NCBI RefSeq assembly: GCF_010500845.1
Contig: NZ_JAAAMI010000001.1
Location: forward strand, 496,001-560,000
Direction of reading: 5' to 3'
DNA length: 64,000 nucleotides
Source of the DNA: Flagellimonas sediminis
Lineage (GTDB): Bacteria > Bacteroidota > Bacteroidia > Flavobacteriales > Flavobacteriaceae
The notes under the pieces are model-generated. The model saw only the letters and a list, made by a program, of their open reading frames with translations, had not been told where the DNA came from and made no database searches. Each line of letters opens with the position of its first letter. The first letter of the stretch is position 1. Positions 35,524-45,342 of the stretch are shown one piece after another. Made by a program: the position numbers and the translations under genes.

Positions 35524-37212
35524 ATGATGGCAACAGAAGTAAAACAGACCACAAGGGCACAGGAATCCACCAATGCTATTGAGCGATTGTACATCACCAT
35601 GCGGCATTTGCTCAACAGGGGTTTTTACAAGCCTTCCGGCGTATCGGGCAATGCCCTTAGGAGTGCACTACTACTTTTACGCCCCGAAATTTATGGGACC
35701 ATTGCCGAGGACAAGGCAGAACTCAACGGTTTGATCTATGTTTTGGAACGACTACCGGAAGGGATCGAGGAATGTCGTTTCATCAACCTAACCTCAGACG
35801 AAGGATTTTCAAAATCACATATAAAACCTATTGTTCCACCCAAAAGACGAAGAAACTGTTATCGTATTGATGACGAGCAGATGAACATTGAAATTACACG
35901 GGGCAGGAGCGACATTTATGATATTTTGACCCACCTTACCTTTTTGTTCATCGAATCCGGAAAAATTTGCAAACGGGTACTGGTTGATGGCGGAAATGCC
36001 ACTATCCGCGATTGGGACAAACTTACCGAGTTTGTTTTGAGTGATGAAAAGAGTGATGATGAGCGCGAAGTGGCCATGATCCATACTGCCAATATTCTGG
36101 GAAGAACATTTGATGAGGTTGGGGACATTCACAATAAGTTAAAGACCCCGGAAGATCCCGATCGGTTCCTGAACGTAATCTATTGGTTGGGCAAATTGGC
36201 CTTGGAAGAAGAAACCACGGGCAATAAAAGGACCATCACTTTCAGTCCTTTGTTAAGGGAGCGTTTAGGACACCACCTCCATGGGGAAAAATGGGCCCAG
36301 ACCATAAAACAGACCCTTAAGGAAAATGGTCTGCTGGAAAGGCCGTTGCATATCATCAGCGCCAACATGCACAGCATCATGAATTCCCTTTTCGCGAAAA
36401 AGGCTTTGGCCAAGGAGTTCCCTGACAGTAATTCCCTCAAGATTTATGAGGCCTTGAGTTCCGAGAAGCACAAAAAGCTCAATGAAAAGGTAAAGAACGT
36501 TGCCGAAAAGAATGGGATGATCTTTATGGACGACCGATCGGGAACCAATATTGACATTCAAATTTTTGATACGGCCAAATTTGGCAAGGATACCTGTTGC
36601 TATGATTTGCCCAAAAATATGCCATCGGAGCAAAAACCCGTTATATTTGTGATGGACTATGCCTTTGGTGAGCAGGCTTACGAAACCATTGACGAATTGT
36701 TGAAGCCGTTGGAAGAAGATGGCCAGAAGTATTTTTTGAACGTGGATTCCTTGTCCATTATGGGCAAAGCTGGTATTTTGGAAGGAGGCAAAGGAGATTT
36801 GATGATTCCCACAGCACATATTTTTGAAGGAACGGCGGATAACTATCCTTTCAACAATGAATTGAGTGCTTCCGATTTTGAGGGGAATGGATTGAAAGTT
36901 TTGGAAGGCACCATGGTGACCGTTTTGGGAACCTCATTGCAGAATAAGGACGTGCTCAAGTTCTTTCATGAATCCACATGGAATGTAATTGGATTGGAAA
37001 TGGAAGGCGTTCATTACCAAAAGGCCATTCAATCGGCATCAAGGATCAGAAAAAGCATTAAAAAAGACGTAAAGGTAAGATACGCCTATTATGCCTCGGA
37101 CAATCCCCTGGAAACGGGAAGTACTTTGGCATCTGGCGGATTGGGCACTACAGGGGTAAAACCAACATATTTGATTACGGACAGGATTTTAAAACAGATA
37201 TTCAATTCATAA
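35524..37212 (+). CDS. DUF6909-like protein with a nucleosidase-like C-terminal half
   Basis: 562 residues, cytoplasmic, no signal or membrane segment. The N-terminal half (about 1-275) is helical and starts with TNAIERLYITMRHLLNRGFY; I recall similar Bacteroidota proteins named DUF6909. The C-terminal half (about 280-562) shows LHIISANMHSI, ADNYPFNNELSASDF and NVIGLEMEGVHYQKAI. That last string is like the substrate-binding ME segment of purine nucleoside phosphorylase/MTA nucleosidase folds. A nucleoside-type activity is inference only. The start may be either of two consecutive ATGs. The next gene follows after 3 bases. Confidence 0.7.
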   Translation: MMATEVKQTTRAQESTNAIERLYITMRHLLNRGFYKPSGVSGNALRSALLLLRPEIYGTIAEDKAELNGLIYVLERLPEGIEECRFINLTSDEGFSKSHIKPIVPPKRRRNCYRIDDEQMNIEITRGRSDIYDILTHLTFLFIESGKICKRVLVDGGNATIRDWDKLTEFVLSDEKSDDEREVAMIHTANILGRTFDEVGDIHNKLKTPEDPDRFLNVIYWLGKLALEEETTGNKRTITFSPLLRERLGHHLHGEKWAQTIKQTLKENGLLERPLHIISANMHSIMNSLFAKKALAKEFPDSNSLKIYEALSSEKHKKLNEKVKNVAEKNGMIFMDDRSGTNIDIQIFDTAKFGKDTCCYDLPKNMPSEQKPVIFVMDYAFGEQAYETIDELLKPLEEDGQKYFLNVDSLSIMGKAGILEGGKGDLMIPTAHIFEGTADNYPFNNELSASDFEGNGLKVLEGTMVTVLGTSLQNKDVLKFFHESTWNVIGLEMEGVHYQKAIQSASRIRKSIKKDVKVRYAYYASDNPLETGSTLASGGLGTTGVKPTYLITDRILKQIFNS

Positions 37213-37215
37213 GCT

Positions 37216-38265
37216 ATGGCAGATCAACCGATACAGCAAGGTTCTTCGGATGAAGTAGACTTGGGACAATTGTTTCAAATGATAGGAAGGGGCTTTCAAA
37301 AGTTCTTCAATTTTATTGGAAACATTTTCAAGGGCATTTTCCACGTATTGATTTTATTCCTTTTGTTTATTCAAAAAAATATCATCGTAATTGGGAGTGC
37401 TCTGATTCTAGGAGGTATTGGCGGCTATGTCTTGGACAAGATTCTTCCCGAAAAATATATCTCCAAAATGGTGGTGGAGCCGAACTTCAATAGTGTTCAG
37501 CAGCTGTACAATAACATTGCCTTTTACAATGACCTGGCAGAGGCCCAAGACTCGGTTGCTTTGGCCACTGCCCTTAACATTACCGAACATGAAGCAGCAA
37601 GTATTAAAGAAGTCTTTGCTGATTCCTATTCGGATGAGAACCAAAAGATCAAATTGTTCGATGAGTTTGTAAGGGAGTTGGATACCACGACTATCAAAAC
37701 CATAGATTTTGAAAACTATCTGAAAAACTTCAATTCCTTGGATGCGAGGTTTCATCAAATATCCTTGATCAGTACCGATAATCGCGTCGCCAAGAAAACC
37801 CAACCCGCTATTCTGGGTTCCATTTCGGTCAATGGGTATTTTAAGCTTCAAAAAAGAATCAATGACGAAAACCTTGCCTTACAGGATTCCATTTACAGGC
37901 AACAGTTGGTTGAGATAGATTCACTTCAAAAACTTTACAAAACCGTAATGGTTAAGGAGGCTGATAAGCCAATGCAAGGGACCAATATAAACTTGGCCGA
38001 TAATGGTGAATCCCAAAATAAAGAATTGGCTTTAATTCAAGAGCGAGATGTCTTAAAACAGCGTTTGGTCGATTTGAACAGAGAAAGGGCGAATAAATCC
38101 TCCATTATCAACGTAATCAGCGATTTTCCAACTAGGGGCGTAGAGCTAAAAGGAGTGTGGAACAGTTATAAGTTTATACTCCCTTTGGTTTTATTGGGCC
38201 TAGTGATATTTGTATTGGCATTACTGGAGCTTAACAATTATTTGAAAACATATAACAAGGCATGA
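37216..38265 (+). CDS. Two-TM coiled-coil membrane protein, Wzz-like topology
   Basis: 349 residues. The first membrane helix at about 55-78 (IIVIGSALILGGIGGYVLD) is preceded by an amphipathic Phe-rich segment. A long polar, partly coiled-coil region follows (about 80-305), then a second helix at about 315-337 (FILPLVLLGLVIFVLALLELN). This is the topology of polysaccharide chain-length (Wzz) proteins, and the gene stands just before the rml cluster. However, I do not see the Wzz proline motif, and the tight link (3 bases) is to the preceding DUF6909-like gene. Function left open. Confidence 0.6.
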   Translation: MADQPIQQGSSDEVDLGQLFQMIGRGFQKFFNFIGNIFKGIFHVLILFLLFIQKNIIVIGSALILGGIGGYVLDKILPEKYISKMVVEPNFNSVQQLYNNIAFYNDLAEAQDSVALATALNITEHEAASIKEVFADSYSDENQKIKLFDEFVRELDTTTIKTIDFENYLKNFNSLDARFHQISLISTDNRVAKKTQPAILGSISVNGYFKLQKRINDENLALQDSIYRQQLVEIDSLQKLYKTVMVKEADKPMQGTNINLADNGESQNKELALIQERDVLKQRLVDLNRERANKSSIINVISDFPTRGVELKGVWNSYKFILPLVLLGLVIFVLALLELNNYLKTYNKA

Positions 38266-38339
38266 TATCACGCCTTTTCATATGTCTTTATTCCCAATTA
38301 TTCCATTCCATTTCCAAATGAATGGCTTAAACTTGCCAC

Positions 38340-39116
38340 ATGAAAAAGGTCATTGTAACGGGTGCAGGTGGACAATTGGGCAAAACCCTTATGGACTTGT
38401 CTCCTCTATGGAAAGGTTTTCAATTCGATTTTAAGACTTCTAAGGAATCGGACATTACCAACAAGGAAAATTTGGATAAACTATTGTCCTTGGGCCAATA
38501 TGATATATGCATCAACTGCGCGGCCTTTACCAATGTGGAACAAGCTGAAATAACTCCGGAAATAGCATATGATGTAAATGCAGAGGGAGTCAAAAATTTG
38601 GCATTACTTTGCAAAGAACATCAAATTACATTGATCCACCTTTCTACGGATTATGTATTTGATGGTGAAAAAACGGAATCCTATACCGTTCAGGACAAAA
38701 CAAACCCCATCAATGAATATGGCAAATCGAAACTAAAAGGGGAAGAATATATCAGGGAAATTTTAACAGACCATTACATTATAAGAACCTCATGGTTATA
38801 CAGTAAAAAGTTTGGCCACAATTTCTATAGAACCATTTTAAAAAATGCTTTGGAAGGAAAGGAATTAAGGGTGACCGATGACCAAATGGGGCGCCCAACC
38901 AACACTGAGGCTTTGTCAAGGTTTATAAATGAGGAGATCTTAACTGGAAAAACTCCATTTGGCACATATCATTTTTCCGATGGTCAACCCACTACCTGGT
39001 ATGGTTTTGCGCAACAGATATTGGAAGAAAATGGCTTAAGCGGCAAGGTCAATCTTGTTTTGGATAGGAATTATCGTACTTTCGCAAAAAGACCAAAGAA
39101 CAGCGTACTTGGTTGA
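38340..39116 (+). CDS. rmlD: dTDP-4-dehydrorhamnose reductase
   Basis: 258 residues, SDR fold. VTGAGGQLGKTL is the NAD(P)-binding glycine motif. HLSTDYVFDG and INEYGKSKLKGEE contain the catalytic Tyr and Lys, and GTYHFSDGQPTTWYGFAQ and KRPKNSVL are the C-terminal family marks. It makes the last step to dTDP-L-rhamnose. It is slightly short (about 280-300 is usual), the tail after RPKNSVLG being trimmed. First of rmlDBAC at the start of the polysaccharide locus. Confidence 0.93.
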   Translation: MKKVIVTGAGGQLGKTLMDLSPLWKGFQFDFKTSKESDITNKENLDKLLSLGQYDICINCAAFTNVEQAEITPEIAYDVNAEGVKNLALLCKEHQITLIHLSTDYVFDGEKTESYTVQDKTNPINEYGKSKLKGEEYIREILTDHYIIRTSWLYSKKFGHNFYRTILKNALEGKELRVTDDQMGRPTNTEALSRFINEEILTGKTPFGTYHFSDGQPTTWYGFAQQILEENGLSGKVNLVLDRNYRTFAKRPKNSVLG

Positions 39117-39175
39117 AGAAATGAATTGCCTTTTAAAGTAAAGAAGGCATGTTATTCAGGCGTAAAAATGCTTTA

Positions 39176-40234
39176 ATGGGAAAGAACCAAAAAAACATTT
39201 TAATAACGGGAGGGGCTGGTTTCATTGGTTCCCATGTGGTGAGACGCTTCGTTCAATCCTATCAAAACTACCATATCTACAATTTGGATGCCCTGACCTA
39301 TGCCGGGAATCTCGAAAACCTAAAGGATATAGAATCCGCCCCAAACTATACATTTCTAAAAGGGGACATTACCGATGCTTTCTTCGTTGAAACGCTCTTT
39401 TTAGAACTCAAATTTGAAGGCGTCATTCATTTGGCCGCGGAATCTCATGTGGATCGTTCCATAACCGATCCACTTTCTTTTGTAAAAACGAATATTCTGG
39501 GGACCGTAAACCTGTTGAACGCATCCTTGTCCATTTATAAGGAAAAGCCAAAGTTTTTATTTTATCATATCAGCACAGATGAGGTGTATGGCTCATTGGG
39601 CATTGATGGGCATTTTACAGAGGATACCCCGTATAGTCCCAATTCTCCCTACTCGGCATCCAAGGCAAGTTCCGATCATTTTGTGAGGGCCTATGGAGAA
39701 ACGTATGGATTGCCCTTTGTTATCTCCAATTGTTCCAATAACTATGGGCCCAATCAATTTCCAGAAAAGCTGATACCGCTTTTCATCAATAATATTATCC
39801 AAGACAAACCATTGCCCCTGTACGGTGATGGCAACTATACCAGGGATTGGCTCTATGTGGAAGACCACGCCATGGCCATGGACCTGATTTTTCATCAGGC
39901 CAGGATAGGGGAGACCTATAATATTGGAGGCTTTAACGAGTGGAAGAATATTGACTTGGCCAGGTTGTTATGCAGACTAATGGACAAAAAGCTTGATAGA
40001 AAAGCAGGGGCTTCGGAAAAACTGATCACTTTTGTGAAAGACCGCCCCGGACATGATGTCCGATATGCCATCGATGCAGGCAAAATAAATAAGGAACTTG
40101 GATGGAAACCCTCTGTTACGTTTCAAGAGGGATTGGAAAAAACGATCGATTGGTATTTGGTGAATCACGAGTGGTTAGATCATGTTACCTCGGGAGATTA
40201 TAAAGAGTATTATAAAACCCAATATCAATCTTAA
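39176..40234 (+). CDS. rmlB: dTDP-glucose 4,6-dehydratase
   Basis: 352 residues from ATG 39176; an in-frame ATG at 39149 would add nine residues (MLFRRKNAL) not typical of the family. The extended SDR enzyme shows [19 protein letters not shown] for NAD binding. [12 protein letters not shown] follows, then [12 protein letters not shown] and [12 protein letters not shown] with the catalytic Tyr/Lys, and [17 protein letters not shown]. It makes dTDP-4-keto-6-deoxyglucose. It lies between rmlD and rmlA in one direction. Confidence 0.95.
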   Translation: MGKNQKNILITGGAGFIGSHVVRRFVQSYQNYHIYNLDALTYAGNLENLKDIESAPNYTFLKGDITDAFFVETLFLELKFEGVIHLAAESHVDRSITDPLSFVKTNILGTVNLLNASLSIYKEKPKFLFYHISTDEVYGSLGIDGHFTEDTPYSPNSPYSASKASSDHFVRAYGETYGLPFVISNCSNNYGPNQFPEKLIPLFINNIIQDKPLPLYGDGNYTRDWLYVEDHAMAMDLIFHQARIGETYNIGGFNEWKNIDLARLLCRLMDKKLDRKAGASEKLITFVKDRPGHDVRYAIDAGKINKELGWKPSVTFQEGLEKTIDWYLVNHEWLDHVTSGDYKEYYKTQYQS

Positions 40235-40242
40235 AGCAATAT

Positions 40243-41112
40243 ATGAAGGGAATCATCTTGGCAGGAGGAACAGGCAGTAGGTTGCACCCGCTGACCCTTT
40301 CGGTGAGCAAACAGTTGATGCCCATTTATGACAAACCTATGATCTATTATCCCTTGTCCACATTACTGTACTCGGGAATTAGGGAAATATTGATTATTTC
40401 TACCCCAAAAGACCTACCACTTTTTGAGGAGCTTTTAGGGGATGGAAAAAGATATGGCTGTAGTTTTTCCTATGCTGTGCAACCAGAACCAAATGGTCTT
40501 GCAGAAGCTTTTATTATTGGTGAGGATTTTATAGGGAAGGATAAAGTGGCCCTTATCCTTGGGGACAATATTTTTTATGGCACCGGCCTATCAAAACTGT
40601 TACAGGCGAACAATGACCCTAATGGGGGTATCATCTATGCGTATCGAGTAAACGACCCACAACGTTATGGAGTGGTGGAGTTTGATGAGGAAGGGAAAGC
40701 CATAAGTATAGAAGAGAAACCGGAAAAACCCAAATCCAACTATGTGGTGCCGGGTATTTATTTTTATGACAATGAGGTGGTTGCCATTGCGAAAAATATA
40801 AAACCCAGTAAAAGGGGGGAACTGGAGATTACCGATGTGAACAAGGAATATTTGAAAAGAGAAAAGCTCCATGTAAGCATTTTGGACCGTGGAACAGCCT
40901 GGCTGGATACCGGAACGTTCCAGGCATTGATGCAGGCATCGCAGTTTGTTGAGGTGTTGGAAGAACGGCAAGACATGATCATTGGGTCCATTGAAGTGGC
41001 CGCTTACGAAATGGGATATATTGACAAAAAACAATTTAAACAGTTAGCAGAACCCTTAATGAATAGTGGTTATGGCAAAAGGCTGTTGGGCATTTTGAAC
41101 AAGGAACTATGA
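40243..41112 (+). CDS. rmlA: Glucose-1-phosphate thymidylyltransferase
   Basis: 289 residues. [20 protein letters not shown] is the nucleotide-binding start (GGxGxRLxPxT). [34 protein letters not shown] and LGDNIFYG are signature stretches. It activates glucose-1-phosphate with dTTP, the first rhamnose step, and is usually feedback-inhibited by dTDP-rhamnose. It starts 8 bases after rmlB and overlaps rmlC by 4 bases. Confidence 0.96.
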   Translation: MKGIILAGGTGSRLHPLTLSVSKQLMPIYDKPMIYYPLSTLLYSGIREILIISTPKDLPLFEELLGDGKRYGCSFSYAVQPEPNGLAEAFIIGEDFIGKDKVALILGDNIFYGTGLSKLLQANNDPNGGIIYAYRVNDPQRYGVVEFDEEGKAISIEEKPEKPKSNYVVPGIYFYDNEVVAIAKNIKPSKRGELEITDVNKEYLKREKLHVSILDRGTAWLDTGTFQALMQASQFVEVLEERQDMIIGSIEVAAYEMGYIDKKQFKQLAEPLMNSGYGKRLLGILNKEL

Positions 41113-41663
41113 TCAAGGTAACGGAAACCAAACTCAAAGGCTGTTTCGTTCTGGAGCCCATCATCCATGAAGATGAAAGGGGTTATTTTTTTGAAAGCTT
41201 TAACCAAAATGATTTTTGTAATGCCATAGGTCAGGAAATAACCTTTGTGCAGGACAACCATTCGCTTTCAAAAAAAGGAGTGCTCAGGGGGTTGCATTTC
41301 CAGAAAGGTCATCATGCCCAAGCCAAATTGGTTTCGGTATTGCAAGGAAGAATCCAGGACGTTGTGGTAGACCTGCGGAAAGACTCCGCTACCTTTGGCC
41401 AACATCTTTCAATGGAACTTGATAGTGAGAACAAAAGGCAGCTATTTATACCAAGGGGTTTTGCCCATGGATTTTTGACTTTGAGTGAGTCTGCACAGGT
41501 TCTTTATAAGTGTGATAATTATTATTTCAGGGACATGGAGGGGGGTATTAGGTTTGATGATAATGAACTTTCAATTGATTGGGACATTGAATCCGTTGAA
41601 TTATCTATTTCACATAAGGACAGTCAATTATCCAGTTTTGAAGTATTTCGGTTCAAGAAATGA
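41109..41663 (+). CDS. rmlC: dTDP-4-dehydrorhamnose 3,5-epimerase
   Basis: 184 residues, cupin fold. [18 protein letters not shown] is the N-terminal signature. [20 protein letters not shown] holds the catalytic His, and [15 protein letters not shown] and YKCDNYY follow. Overlap of 4 bases (ATGA) with rmlA. It completes the four-gene dTDP-L-rhamnose set, so rhamnose (or a derived 6-deoxyhexose) is probably in the surface glycan. From here on the DNA becomes visibly richer in A+T. Confidence 0.95.
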   Translation: MIKVTETKLKGCFVLEPIIHEDERGYFFESFNQNDFCNAIGQEITFVQDNHSLSKKGVLRGLHFQKGHHAQAKLVSVLQGRIQDVVVDLRKDSATFGQHLSMELDSENKRQLFIPRGFAHGFLTLSESAQVLYKCDNYYFRDMEGGIRFDDNELSIDWDIESVELSISHKDSQLSSFEVFRFKK

Positions 41664-41765
41664 AATGATTTTACCTTGTTTGATTTGGCCAGAAACATTT
41701 TCTTCGTTCCCAAGGTTTTATTCTTACATTTTTTGTGAATTCAATTTACAGCTACTTTAGGCAAA

Positions 41766-43079
41766 ATGAATAAGAGGTTGTCAAAATTTGTTGATCAAGA
41801 TAATTGGCGTTTAATTTCAAATGTCGGCTGGCTTTTTTTTGATAAAGGATATGGGGCAATTTTAACACTGTTTGTATATTCTTGGATTGCCAACTATTTT
41901 GGAAAACAAATATTCGGTGTTTGGAATTACTTAATGGCATTTTCTTCAATTATTCCCGCCATTTCATCGTTTGGGATGAATTTTATAATTGTTAAATTGA
42001 TAAAGGAGCGTCCAATTCTTAGGACATTGACGATTATAAACGCAATGGCAATTAGACTCCTAGGTGGTTTGATTACAGCTGCATTGTTTATTATCATTTA
42101 TGTAATGGTTGGAATTAACATTGAAAGAGATTATTTACTTGCGGTCGGGATACTTTTCTTGTCCCAGATCATTCTCAACATAAATGTATTTGTCTATGAC
42201 AATGAGGCCCAACTTCAAAACAGAGACACTGTTTTGTCAAGGAACATTGCGTTGACCTTAGGTTCGGCAGCAAGGATTTTGTGTATTCAGTTTAACCTTA
42301 CCATAATTTATTTTGCATTGACCTTTATTTTGGAATATGCGATTTTTCTGTATGTCTCTTATTGGATTAGCAACATTAAGATTGGTTCGTTACGGATAAA
42401 ATTGAATAGAGCAGTTTCCAATGAATTGTTCGTCAAAGGATTGCCGTTGATGTTGTCCGCTATGGTAGTTATACTATACCTAAAGGTAGACCAAGTTCTA
42501 ATTGGATATTTTATGGACAATGCCAGTGTGGGCATATATTCCGCTGCTTCACGGATTACCGAAATGGTCTATGCGGTTCCTGTAATCATCTCAAGTGTTT
42601 TTTTCCCGCGAATAATAGAGATTAAAAACAGGAAGGAACAAAGAGAGGTCATGTTAAAAAAGCTTTATGGAATAGTTACTTTGATTTGCTTCCTGACATC
42701 TTTGTTGATTTACTTCTTTTCAGACAACATCATTGAATTGATTTTCGGACCTGTATATGAAAATTCATCAGAAGTTCTAAAAATATATGCTTGGTCACTT
42801 GTATTTATGGGGTGGCAGGTAAGTAGCAGTAAGTTTTTATTGGTCATTGAACGGAATGATTTAATATTTATTAGAGGGTTGATTGGTTTAATTGTAAACA
42901 TATCCCTCAATATTGTTTTGATACCAGAATATGGACTTAAAGGTGCAGCAATAGCAACTTTGATTTCTTATTTTATGGCCTCATACGGGTCAAATATTTT
43001 CTTCAAAGACTTAAGACCACTTATAATCTTGCAACTTACAGGTATCTTTGCAATAATCAAGTCAAGTAAACAAGCTTAA
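41766..43079 (+). CDS. Wzx-type polysaccharide flippase (MATE/MVF family)
   Basis: 437 residues with about 12 hydrophobic segments. The N-terminal WRLISNVGWLFFDKGYGAIL and the conserved VKGLPLMLSAMVVILYLKVDQVLIGYFM followed by GIYSAASRITE are typical of O-antigen/capsule flippases. It would move undecaprenyl-linked repeat units across the inner membrane. It starts the AT-rich part of the locus, 102 bases after rmlC. Gene order with the downstream polymerase supports a Wzx/Wzy pathway. Confidence 0.88.
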   Translation: MNKRLSKFVDQDNWRLISNVGWLFFDKGYGAILTLFVYSWIANYFGKQIFGVWNYLMAFSSIIPAISSFGMNFIIVKLIKERPILRTLTIINAMAIRLLGGLITAALFIIIYVMVGINIERDYLLAVGILFLSQIILNINVFVYDNEAQLQNRDTVLSRNIALTLGSAARILCIQFNLTIIYFALTFILEYAIFLYVSYWISNIKIGSLRIKLNRAVSNELFVKGLPLMLSAMVVILYLKVDQVLIGYFMDNASVGIYSAASRITEMVYAVPVIISSVFFPRIIEIKNRKEQREVMLKKLYGIVTLICFLTSLLIYFFSDNIIELIFGPVYENSSEVLKIYAWSLVFMGWQVSSSKFLLVIERNDLIFIRGLIGLIVNISLNIVLIPEYGLKGAAIATLISYFMASYGSNIFFKDLRPLIILQLTGIFAIIKSSKQA

Positions 43080-43104
43080 AAAGCCGCTAAAGAATCGTCA
43101 AATA

Positions 43105-45342
43105 ATGGCAATAAAGAAAACTTTAAATTACTTATTACAGTATTATATTACTCAGGGCACCTACAAAAAAAGGTATACAATGCCCACACATGTCAATTTT
43201 CCAATCACTGACAATTGCAACTCCAAATGTCAGATGTGCAATGTTTGGAAAGACAAGTCTGAAAATGAGTTGCTGCCTAAAGAAATTGCGGATATCTTTT
43301 CAGATCAACTTTTTGCAAACGTCAAGCACTTGGGAATTTCAGGAGGGGAACCCACATTGCGAAACGATTTGCTCGATTGTGTTGATGCAATTTTGGAATC
43401 CTTGCCAAAGTTGGAAAGCCTTTCAATTACTTCCCATGGTTTTCACCCGTCAAAATGGGAAAGAATGTTGCCGGAAATTCTGAAGAAGTGCCAAAAAAAA
43501 AATGTTCTTTTCAAACTCAATATTAGTGTAGATGGTATTGGTGAATTACACGAAGAGGTCAGAAGAATAGAAGGAGGATGGAAAAAGGTATTGAAATCAA
43601 TTGCCGTAGCCAAAAAAAACAATTGCCCATTACAGATTCAGTGCACGGTTTCTAAGCACAATGTTTACGGAATAAATGAAGTGCTGCACTTTGCCAAAGA
43701 AAACAATATTGAATTGATTTTTAGAAAGGCAACAAGTATAAACCGTTTATATAACGAATCTATTACGGATGAGTATTTTACCAGTAATAACGAAGATTCA
43801 TTTTTTGCTGACTTCTTACAATCAAAATCCCTAAATGAGGCCACTGGGAATCCCGGACGCAGACTTTTTTACAAAGATTTGGTTAAAAGGTTGGTTAAGG
43901 GAACCAAAAGAGGGGCGCCTTGCCATTTTCAGTATAATGGTGTGCTAATTTCTGCTCATGGAGAAATGTTCCACTGTTCGATTGATGAAAAGCCCCTAGG
44001 CAATTGCAGAAAGGAAAGTCCTTCAAAAATATATTTCTCCAAAGAATCCAAAAATCAGTTGGATCAGCTTTTATCTCAGGTTTGCCCCAATTGTATACAT
44101 GACCAAACAGGTTCTTGGAGTCCACTTCAAGTGGTTAAGGAGGTATTGTCCCCCAAGCTTTCAAAATTCATTAAATTTAAAGAATTGTTCAGTTTTGGAC
44201 TTAAAAATATTAGCGCTTCAATTGGGTTTATCAAAAGAAATGTAATCCTTGATCTTACCGAAAACAAAAAAACACTTCATGTAATTGGCGCCTATGGAGG
44301 AGAGCATGTTGGAGATTCGGCGATATTGGGAGGTGTTCTATTGCGACATTGGAAAAAAGACCCTACGCTGAACAACATTGTTGTCTACAGTAAAAGGGCT
44401 GACCGGACTCAATTTTGGGTGAAGGGTCTTGATTTGGAAATTGGTTCAGATATCCAAGTTAAGGATTACAAGGTCCTCAACAATATAAAAGTTTCAAAGA
44501 ACGATAAATTGGTTTGGGCAGGCGGCCCAATTATGGAAATGCCCGTTGATCTTTTTGAACATCTACTGACAATTAAGGCATTTACCAAAAAAGGGATTCC
44601 ATTTTATGTTACCGGTTGTGGTTGGGGCCCTTTTAAAACAAGATATTCGTTAAAAAAGGCCCACCAAGTTTTGAACAGCGCTTCAGAAGTTGAAATGCGG
44701 GATAAATATTCATCATTGGGATCTCAGCACACTGTAAATCAAGACCCAGCCTTTGATTATCTGTATTCCCAAAAAACTAAATCCAAGTTAGACTGGTCTT
44801 GGAGTCGCTTTAAAATAGATGACTTTTTAAAGAAGATCAAAAAAGAAAACCAAAAGCTGGTATTGGTAAATCTTCGCCCTCTTTGGGACAAGTACAACAA
44901 GTCAAACAAATCTTCGGATGAACTAGATGAAGAGGTAATTCTAAAGATTTTTGAAACCTTAAAAATGGCTGGAGATTCTTACCAGTTTGTTTCTGTTCCC
45001 TTCAATACAGACCATTATGGTTTTTCAGACATGGAACCAGCCTTGGTATTGAAAGACTTGTGCAAAAGGGAGGCAATAAAGAATTATCATCTTTTTGATC
45101 GGGAATTGGATGCCAGGGACATGCTCTACCTACTTGCCAATTTTGACATGGGCATCTGTATGAGGTTTCATGCCTGTATATTTATGAAAAGCATGAATAT
45201 TCCTGTCTATGGTATTGATTATACAGCTGGGGAAAAGGGCAAGGTTGCAGGACTTTTTGATTCATTCAATGATCCAAACTATGGAAATATCATGACCCTG
45301 GACCCAAAAAGAATTGTGGCCTTTTTGAATGATGGAAAATGA
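43105..45342 (+). CDS. Radical SAM - polysaccharide pyruvyltransferase fusion protein
   Basis: 745 residues in one uninterrupted frame with two domains. The N-terminal radical SAM core (about 25-235) has the cluster motif CNSKCQMC (Cx3Cx2C), then HLGISGGEPTLR and NISVDGIG. A SPASM-like region with extra cysteines follows (about 265-340: APCHFQ, MFHCSIDE, NC, CPNC). The C-terminal half (about 390-745) looks like a polysaccharide pyruvyltransferase. It has VIGAYGGEHVGDSAILGG at its start, WAGGPIMEMP in the middle and MRFHACIFMKSMNIPVYGI near the end. Pyruvyltransferases add ketal pyruvate to sugars. The radical SAM substrate is unknown. It lies 25 bases after the flippase and overlaps the GT4 gene by 4 bases. 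Confidence 0.85.
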   Translation: MAIKKTLNYLLQYYITQGTYKKRYTMPTHVNFPITDNCNSKCQMCNVWKDKSENELLPKEIADIFSDQLFANVKHLGISGGEPTLRNDLLDCVDAILESLPKLESLSITSHGFHPSKWERMLPEILKKCQKKNVLFKLNISVDGIGELHEEVRRIEGGWKKVLKSIAVAKKNNCPLQIQCTVSKHNVYGINEVLHFAKENNIELIFRKATSINRLYNESITDEYFTSNNEDSFFADFLQSKSLNEATGNPGRRLFYKDLVKRLVKGTKRGAPCHFQYNGVLISAHGEMFHCSIDEKPLGNCRKESPSKIYFSKESKNQLDQLLSQVCPNCIHDQTGSWSPLQVVKEVLSPKLSKFIKFKELFSFGLKNISASIGFIKRNVILDLTENKKTLHVIGAYGGEHVGDSAILGGVLLRHWKKDPTLNNIVVYSKRADRTQFWVKGLDLEIGSDIQVKDYKVLNNIKVSKNDKLVWAGGPIMEMPVDLFEHLLTIKAFTKKGIPFYVTGCGWGPFKTRYSLKKAHQVLNSASEVEMRDKYSSLGSQHTVNQDPAFDYLYSQKTKSKLDWSWSRFKIDDFLKKIKKENQKLVLVNLRPLWDKYNKSNKSSDELDEEVILKIFETLKMAGDSYQFVSVPFNTDHYGFSDMEPALVLKDLCKREAIKNYHLFDRELDARDMLYLLANFDMGICMRFHACIFMKSMNIPVYGIDYTAGEKGKVAGLFDSFNDPNYGNIMTLDPKRIVAFLNDGK

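Noticed and set aside
37216..38265. Wzz chain-length regulator
   Set aside because: Topology fits, but the sequence lacks a clear Wzz signature and the gene is coupled to the DUF6909-like gene; left as an unknown membrane protein.
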